Source of the DNA: Candidatus Scatoplasma merdavium | GTDB taxonomy: Bacteria; Bacillota_I; Bacilli_A; RFN20; CAG-288 | Assembly: GCA_017694135.1 (NCBI GenBank) | Contig: JADING010000046.1 | Location: 1-10,197 of the forward strand | Reading direction: 5' to 3' | DNA length: 10,197 bases | In this document: piece after piece, positions 6,425 through 10,197 of the stretch | Numbering within the stretch: the stretch's first letter is position 1 | Layout: every line of letters starts with the position of its first letter | Notes under the pieces: generated by a model | What the model saw: the letters and a program-made list of their open reading frames with translations, nothing else | Databases searched by the model: none | Told to the model about the DNA's origin: nothing | Translations under genes and position numbers: made by a program

Positions 6425-6957
6425 TGATGTCTTATTGCATTAAATCTTTTAAGCACGATGGTTCATCCCATCGTCTTTGGCTCTATCTAGACTTTTTAAA
6501 AGAGACGGATGAGTTTTATTATCTAGTTTCAAAAAAGTCGAAGATTATTGAACATGACGGAAGGGAATGGAGGGCTAAGCAGCCTAGTTTGTACATTCTT
6601 TCAAAGACGCGGTTTTATAACGTTATTGTCATGTTTGATTCTTTAAATCAAATTGAATATTACGTCAATATCGCTTCACCTTCAATTAAGGTAAATAACT
6701 GCATCGAATATATTGATTACGACCTCGATTTAAAAAAAGACAGCCAGGGAAAAGTTCGAGAAATCGATTGGAATGAATACAAAAAAGATCGAAAGATTTA
6801 TTCATACTCAGAAGACTTGTGCACCGTGTGTGAGAGAACTATGAAAGAAGTCGAGAATCTCTTAATTAAAGGTGCGGAGGTTTTCGATGATAAAACTAAC
6901 GCGGCGATGTATAAAGAATATTTAGAAAGAGGAGAGAAAAATGAAGTTTATCACTAG
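6424..6957 (+). CDS. DUF402 family protein (YgaC/Ntdp-like nucleoside tri-/diphosphatase)
   Basis: The 177-residue protein carries the DUF402 hallmarks: SFKHDGSSHRLW (8-19), a KET segment, DGREW (45-49), RFYNVIVMF (63-71), YYVNIASPS (79-87), then the acidic IEYIDYDLDLK (94-104) and a DWNEY motif. Characterised members such as staphylococcal Ntdp hydrolyse nucleoside tri- and diphosphates with divalent metal, using the conserved acidic residues. Length is typical of the family. The ATG at 6424 overlaps the previous stop; a second in-frame ATG at 6427 is equally possible. No convincing SD is visible, so translation is probably coupled. The 3' end overlaps tsaE by 17 bases. A precise substrate cannot be stated from the sequence. 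Confidence 0.82.
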   Translation: MMSYCIKSFKHDGSSHRLWLYLDFLKETDEFYYLVSKKSKIIEHDGREWRAKQPSLYILSKTRFYNVIVMFDSLNQIEYYVNIASPSIKVNNCIEYIDYDLDLKKDSQGKVREIDWNEYKKDRKIYSYSEDLCTVCERTMKEVENLLIKGAEVFDDKTNAAMYKEYLERGEKNEVYH

Positions 6958-7366
6958 TTCTCCTTATCAGACAAAAATGCTAGCCAAAGCCTTTGCTAGT
7001 GCACTACCTGCCGGAAGCGTAATTCTCGCTTACGGGGAATTAGGGAGCGGGAAGACCGCATTTGCTAAAGGCATCGCTTTAGCGTTGCACGTTAGAGATG
7101 TCGTTAACTCTCCGACTTTCAATATCATTAAGTTCTATCCAGGTAAACCACTTGATTTTTATCATATTGATGCTTACCGCTTAGAAGGTAGGAATGATGA
7201 TATAGGTTTTACTGATTTCATTGGAAAAGAAGAGAATATAACGTATATCGAATGGCCAGATGTATTAAATGACTATTACAAAAATGTCAAGCACCTTTAT
7301 AAGTTAGTGATAGATTACATAGATCTCAATAAACGCCAAATAGAAATCGTGGAGGTAAAGCAATGA
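6941..7366 (+). CDS. tsaE: TsaE, P-loop ATPase of tRNA t6A37 synthesis
   Basis: This is the 141-residue ATPase that works with TsaB and TsaD to place threonylcarbamoyl on A37 of ANN-decoding tRNAs. The Walker A loop is GELGSGKT (32-39). The switch-like SPTF motif is at 57-60, the HIDAYRLEG segment (75-83) carries the conserved Asp77, and YIEWPD (102-107) is the family signature near the C-terminus. Length is slightly short of the usual 150-160. The SD AGAGGAG (6928-6934) lies inside the preceding gene, 6 nt before the ATG. The stop overlaps the tsaB start as ATGA. It acts in the cytoplasm. Confidence 0.95.
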   Translation: MKFITSSPYQTKMLAKAFASALPAGSVILAYGELGSGKTAFAKGIALALHVRDVVNSPTFNIIKFYPGKPLDFYHIDAYRLEGRNDDIGFTDFIGKEENITYIEWPDVLNDYYKNVKHLYKLVIDYIDLNKRQIEIVEVKQ

Positions 7367-7974
7367 ACAGGTTATTTATTGATTCTTCTTTTAAATCGTG
7401 CAGTTTGCTTTTAGATAAAGATGGACAGACATTTTTTAAAAAGAATACAACTGTTAAATCTTTCGCTGAAGATGTCATTTTAGATATATCCGAAATTGCA
7501 AAACAAGCCGGAATCAAGACAAAAGATATCGATCAGATTTATTTAACTATTGGACCTGGTTCTTATACGGGAATCCGTATCCCGCTCACTATCGCTAAAA
7601 CCTACGCTTTCTTAAATCCGAAAATTGAAGTTTACGCCTTGAATTCAATCAAGGCTCTCACACTGGGGAATTATGATCCTGTTATGGGAATTGAAGATGC
7701 GCGAAACGAAGCCTTCTATTTAGGCATTTACCAAGGAGATAAAGAGTTAGTTGCACCTGCTAGATACGAAAAAGACCAAGCCTTGGAGCTTATAGAAAAA
7801 TATAAGCCAACTTTGGTTTCAACTATTGAAAGCAGCCAACTTATCTCTTCAGAATTATTAACTTCAGTTCAAGGTAAAGACATAGCGAGACTAATGTATG
7901 AAAACTATCAGCAGATACCTTTAATCAAAGATGTTCTCGCTTTGGCGCCGATATATTTAGAATCTCAGAGATGA
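7363..7974 (+). CDS. tsaB: TsaB, t6A37 complex scaffold subunit
   Basis: The 203-residue protein is an ASKHA-fold partner of TsaD. It begins with the family's IDSS (6-9, usually D[TS]S) and has the diagnostic IGPGSYTGIRIPL (63-75) followed by the AKTYAF helix. TsaB lacks its own catalytic metal site and dimerises with TsaD to support threonylcarbamoyl transfer. The C-terminal part is weakly conserved and the chain is short compared with the usual 220-240 residues, but the frame is intact. SD GGAGG (7351-7355) lies 7 nt before the ATG. Its stop overlaps the rimI start as ATGA. Confidence 0.93.
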   Translation: MNRLFIDSSFKSCSLLLDKDGQTFFKKNTTVKSFAEDVILDISEIAKQAGIKTKDIDQIYLTIGPGSYTGIRIPLTIAKTYAFLNPKIEVYALNSIKALTLGNYDPVMGIEDARNEAFYLGIYQGDKELVAPARYEKDQALELIEKYKPTLVSTIESSQLISSELLTSVQGKDIARLMYENYQQIPLIKDVLALAPIYLESQR

Positions 7975-8459
7975 TTGAAATACTGTCTCTTGCTCACTTA
8001 GATCAGCTCTGCTCTTTAGCTGAATCTTGCTTTCCATCTACATCGTATTCACCATCAGATTACCAATATTATTTGAGCTTTCATTCTTGTGGAGAAAGCG
8101 ATTTAGATGCAAGTCAAACAAACCACTATTACCTATGCATTGGAGACACTGATAAAAATGAGTTAAGAGGTTATTTGTTAGTAGAAGTGCTGAAGTTTAT
8201 TGAAGGTGAATGCGATATTCACATTTATGAAATTGGAGTTGCTTCCTCTTTTAGAAAGCAGGGTATTGCATTCAATCTGCTAACCAGTTTGTTCGAAATG
8301 TTCAAAAACAAGAAAGCCACAGTTTATTTAGAAGTTAGAAGCAGCAATCTTCCCGCTATTAACCTTTACAAGAAATGCAATTTTGAACAAATAGGAATCA
8401 GAAAGTATTACTATGAGAATTTAGAATCTGCTATTGAATTTAAAAAGGAGCTAGAATGA
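7971..8459 (+). CDS. rimI: RimI-like GNAT N-acetyltransferase
   Basis: This encodes a 162-residue GNAT-fold enzyme. The acetyl-CoA pyrophosphate loop is IGVASSFRKQGIA (88-100), with the R/Q-x-x-G-x-A pattern. EVRSSNLPAINLYKKCNF (121-138) is the typical beta4-alpha4 region, and RKYYYENLESA (144-154) matches the RimI C-terminus. RimI acetylates the N-terminus of ribosomal protein bS18, and in many bacteria it lies between tsaB and tsaD, as here. An insertion-like polar stretch (about 38-65) precedes the core. No strong SD is visible; the ATGA overlap with tsaB implies coupled translation. The true substrate in this organism is not established by sequence. Confidence 0.88.
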   Translation: MIEILSLAHLDQLCSLAESCFPSTSYSPSDYQYYLSFHSCGESDLDASQTNHYYLCIGDTDKNELRGYLLVEVLKFIEGECDIHIYEIGVASSFRKQGIAFNLLTSLFEMFKNKKATVYLEVRSSNLPAINLYKKCNFEQIGIRKYYYENLESAIEFKKELE

Positions 8460-9478
8460 GAGAACTTATATTAGGAATAGAATCATCGTGCGATGAAACC
8501 GCGGCGTGCATCTTAGAAGATGGGGAAAAGATACTTTCTAATGTCGTCGCTACGCAGATTGACACTCACGCTTCTTTTGGTGGCGTAATGCCAGAAATCG
8601 CCTCTCGTTTGCACGTTAACAATATCCTTCCAGTTTTAAAAGAATGTTTTTTTAAAGCCGGGATTGAACCAAGTGAACTATCAGCGGTTGCTGCTACGAC
8701 TAAACCCGGGCTTATCGGGGCCTTGCATGTAGGAGCTTTAGCTGGGAAAACGATTGCTGAATATCTAGATATCCCTTTTATTTCCTGCCACCATTTAGCA
8801 GGACATATCTACGCTTCAGAATTTGCATCTAAATTTCAATTTCCGCTTTTAGCAATCATCGTAAGCGGTGGAAACAGCGAACTTGTCTATATGGAAGATC
8901 ACCTTAAATTTAAGCTCATCGGTGAAACCTTAGATGATGCGATAGGTGAGGGCTTAGATAAAATCGCCCGCGAATTAGGCTTACCTTATCCAGGGGGAGT
9001 TCAAATTGATCGATTGACTAAAGACCAAGATATTACCCCTATTAGATTACCTAAGGTGCGTACGAACGGCTATAACCTTTCTTACTCTGGACTTAAGTCG
9101 CATACCATTAGGCTTATTAGGGAAAGCAAAAGCAAAGGGGAACTTGACGAAAACAAGATCAAGCAGTTTGCCTTCTCCATAGAAAAGGCCTTTGTAGACC
9201 AGCTCTTAGACAAGGCTTTTAAGGCTGCAACAGATTTAGATGTCAATCAAATTGTTTTAGGGGGTGGGGTTTCTGCTAACTCCTACCTGCGCAAAGAGAT
9301 AATAAGAAGAAACAACAACCGCTTTACAGTAACTATACCACCGCTATGGTGTACGACTGATAACGCTGCTATGATTGCTAAGCTCGGGCATCATCTTTAT
9401 CAAAAAAAGTGCTTTTCAAGCTTAGATTGCAAAATAGAAGCTTCTTCGAGTCTAGAAAGCTTCTCAATAAAAGATTAA
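8456..9478 (+). CDS. tsaD: TsaD, tRNA N6-threonylcarbamoyladenosine transferase
   Basis: This is the 340-residue catalytic subunit that transfers threonylcarbamoyl from TC-AMP to A37 of tRNAs reading ANN codons. Signatures in order are GIESSCDETA (8-17), PGLIGALHVG (84-93), the metal-binding H113-x-x-x-H117 in HHLAGH, VSGGNSEL (136-143), DAIGEGLDK (161-169), YPGG (178-181), GGGVSANSYLR (269-279) and CTTDNAAMIA (299-308) with the metal ligand Asp302. Length is normal for bacteria. The nucleotide-loop motif reads SGGN instead of the commoner bacterial SGGH, as archaeal Kae1 proteins do. SD AAGGAG (8445-8450) lies 5 nt before the ATG, and the start overlaps rimI by ATGA. A 20-nt gap separates it from asnS. 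Confidence 0.97.
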   Translation: MRELILGIESSCDETAACILEDGEKILSNVVATQIDTHASFGGVMPEIASRLHVNNILPVLKECFFKAGIEPSELSAVAATTKPGLIGALHVGALAGKTIAEYLDIPFISCHHLAGHIYASEFASKFQFPLLAIIVSGGNSELVYMEDHLKFKLIGETLDDAIGEGLDKIARELGLPYPGGVQIDRLTKDQDITPIRLPKVRTNGYNLSYSGLKSHTIRLIRESKSKGELDENKIKQFAFSIEKAFVDQLLDKAFKAATDLDVNQIVLGGGVSANSYLRKEIIRRNNNRFTVTIPPLWCTTDNAAMIAKLGHHLYQKKCFSSLDCKIEASSSLESFSIKD

Positions 9479-9498
9479 GATAGAAAAGAGGAATCATT

Positions 9499-10197
9499 AT
9501 GGAAAAATACATGACAGTAAGAGAAATTTACGAAGGGGTTAGCTCCAAAGAAGACTTAGAAGGCCAAGAAGTTATTATTGATGGCTGGATATTGAATAAC
9601 CGCTTTATGGGAAAGATGGGCTTTTTGACTTTCAACGATGGAACTTGTTTTAAATCAGCTCAGCTCGTCTACTCTTCTTCTACTCCTGCCTTTGAGGTGA
9701 TTGAAAAGCTCCGCTTAGGCTGTTCGGTAACTATTACAGGTAAGATTCACCTTACACCTAACGCCAAACAGGCTTTTGATATTGAATTAAGCAAGCTCAC
9801 CTTAGTAGGAGATGTCGAAGATACTTACCCTTTGCAAAAAAAGAAGACTTCCTTTGAATTTTTGCGCACGATTCCTCACTTGCGTCCGCGTACTAACACG
9901 TTCAGAGCCGTTTACAGAGTTAGAAGCATCTTAGCTATGGCCATTCATGAATTCTTCCAAGGCGAGGGCTTTGTTTACGTTCATACGCCGATTTTGACTT
10001 CTAACGATTGCGAAGGAGCAGGAGAAACATTTCAAGTCGCTTCCGATATCCTTCATCCGGAAGACTACTTTGGAAAGAAGGTTACTTTGACAGTTTCTGG
10101 TCAGCTTCACGTCGAGCCTTTCTGTACGGCGTTTAGAGACGTTTATACTTTCGGTCCTACTTTCCGTGCGGAAAAATCTAACACGACTCACCACGCT
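9499..10197 (+). CDS. asnS: Asparaginyl-tRNA synthetase, N-terminal 233 residues (cut by window end)
   Basis: This is a class IIb aminoacyl-tRNA synthetase that charges tRNA-Asn. The frame is open from ATG 9499 to the window edge. Residues 23-103 form the OB-fold anticodon-binding domain (VIIDGWILNNR, FLTFNDGT, VTITGKI). The catalytic domain starts near 130, with class II motif 1 around EFFQGEGFVYVHTPILT (151-167), ACEGAGETF-like NDCEGAGETF (169-178), TVSGQLHVE (198-206) and motif 2 VYTFGPTFRAEKSNTT (215-230), including the ATP-contacting Arg223. LTVSGQL with FRAEKSNT distinguishes AsnRS from AspRS. SD AGAGGA (9487-9492) lies 6 nt upstream. The remaining half, with motif 3, lies beyond the window. 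Confidence 0.95.
   Translation, partial: MEKYMTVREIYEGVSSKEDLEGQEVIIDGWILNNRFMGKMGFLTFNDGTCFKSAQLVYSSSTPAFEVIEKLRLGCSVTITGKIHLTPNAKQAFDIELSKLTLVGDVEDTYPLQKKKTSFEFLRTIPHLRPRTNTFRAVYRVRSILAMAIHEFFQGEGFVYVHTPILTSNDCEGAGETFQVASDILHPEDYFGKKVTLTVSGQLHVEPFCTAFRDVYTFGPTFRAEKSNTTHHA

Noticed and set aside
7326..7517. Open frame of 63 codons on the - strand
   Set aside because: It is antisense to the end of tsaE and the start of tsaB, both securely identified; no SD or promoter supports it.
9931..10194. Open frame of 87 codons on the - strand
   Set aside because: It is antisense to asnS, whose motifs are clear in the + frame; the Arg/Ser-rich product is typical of a shadow frame.
1..10197. Mollicute code with TGA as Trp
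   Set aside because: TGA ends several genes at sensible points (second exported gene, tsaE, tsaB, rimI), and Trp is encoded by TGG throughout.

Overview
The window is AT-rich, and every gene in it reads with the standard bacterial code, with TGA used as a stop. It looks like a low-GC Firmicutes/Bacilli chromosome. Tight gene packing, ATGA overlaps and the gene content would fit a gut-type lineage near the Mollicutes/Erysipelotrichia branch that has kept the standard code. That placement is inference. The window opens on the 3' end of a tRNA gene and closes inside asnS.

Region 1 (28-301) is a very AT-rich spacer with no gene. It ends in a near-consensus sigma-A promoter and a strong Shine-Dalgarno site.

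Region 2 (302-5173) is a four-gene secretion operon on the + strand. Its last gene encodes a membrane signal peptidase of the SipW/ER type (S26B), with a Ser-His catalytic pair and a conserved Asp. The three genes before it encode exported proteins of 207, 217 and 821 residues. Their N-termini carry a hydrophobic segment followed by a [YF]-S-x-[WF]-[FY]-F motif, like the signal peptides of TasA/camelysin-type SipW substrates. The first two are paralogues of each other. The third is a large Tyr/Asn-rich protein. The simplest reading is a self-contained surface fibre or matrix system: one dedicated peptidase, two small TasA-like subunits and one large surface protein, with no LPXTG anchor or sortase in view. 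This is the most interesting part of the window.

Region 3 (5174-5266) holds a hairpin with a T-run that probably ends the secretion operon. A candidate promoter precedes it, and a Shine-Dalgarno site for the next gene directly follows it.

Region 4 (5267-10197) is a compact housekeeping operon: a two-TM DUF3137-like protein, a DUF402 nucleotide-phosphatase-like protein, then tsaE, tsaB, rimI and tsaD, then asnS (cut by the window end). tsaE, tsaB and tsaD supply most of the t6A37 tRNA modification machinery; the L-threonylcarbamoyladenylate synthase (TsaC/Sua5) is not in the window. The neighbouring AsnRS charges tRNA-Asn, one of the ANN-decoding tRNAs that carry t6A. Most junctions in this cluster overlap by 1 to 17 bases, which implies co-transcription and translational coupling.
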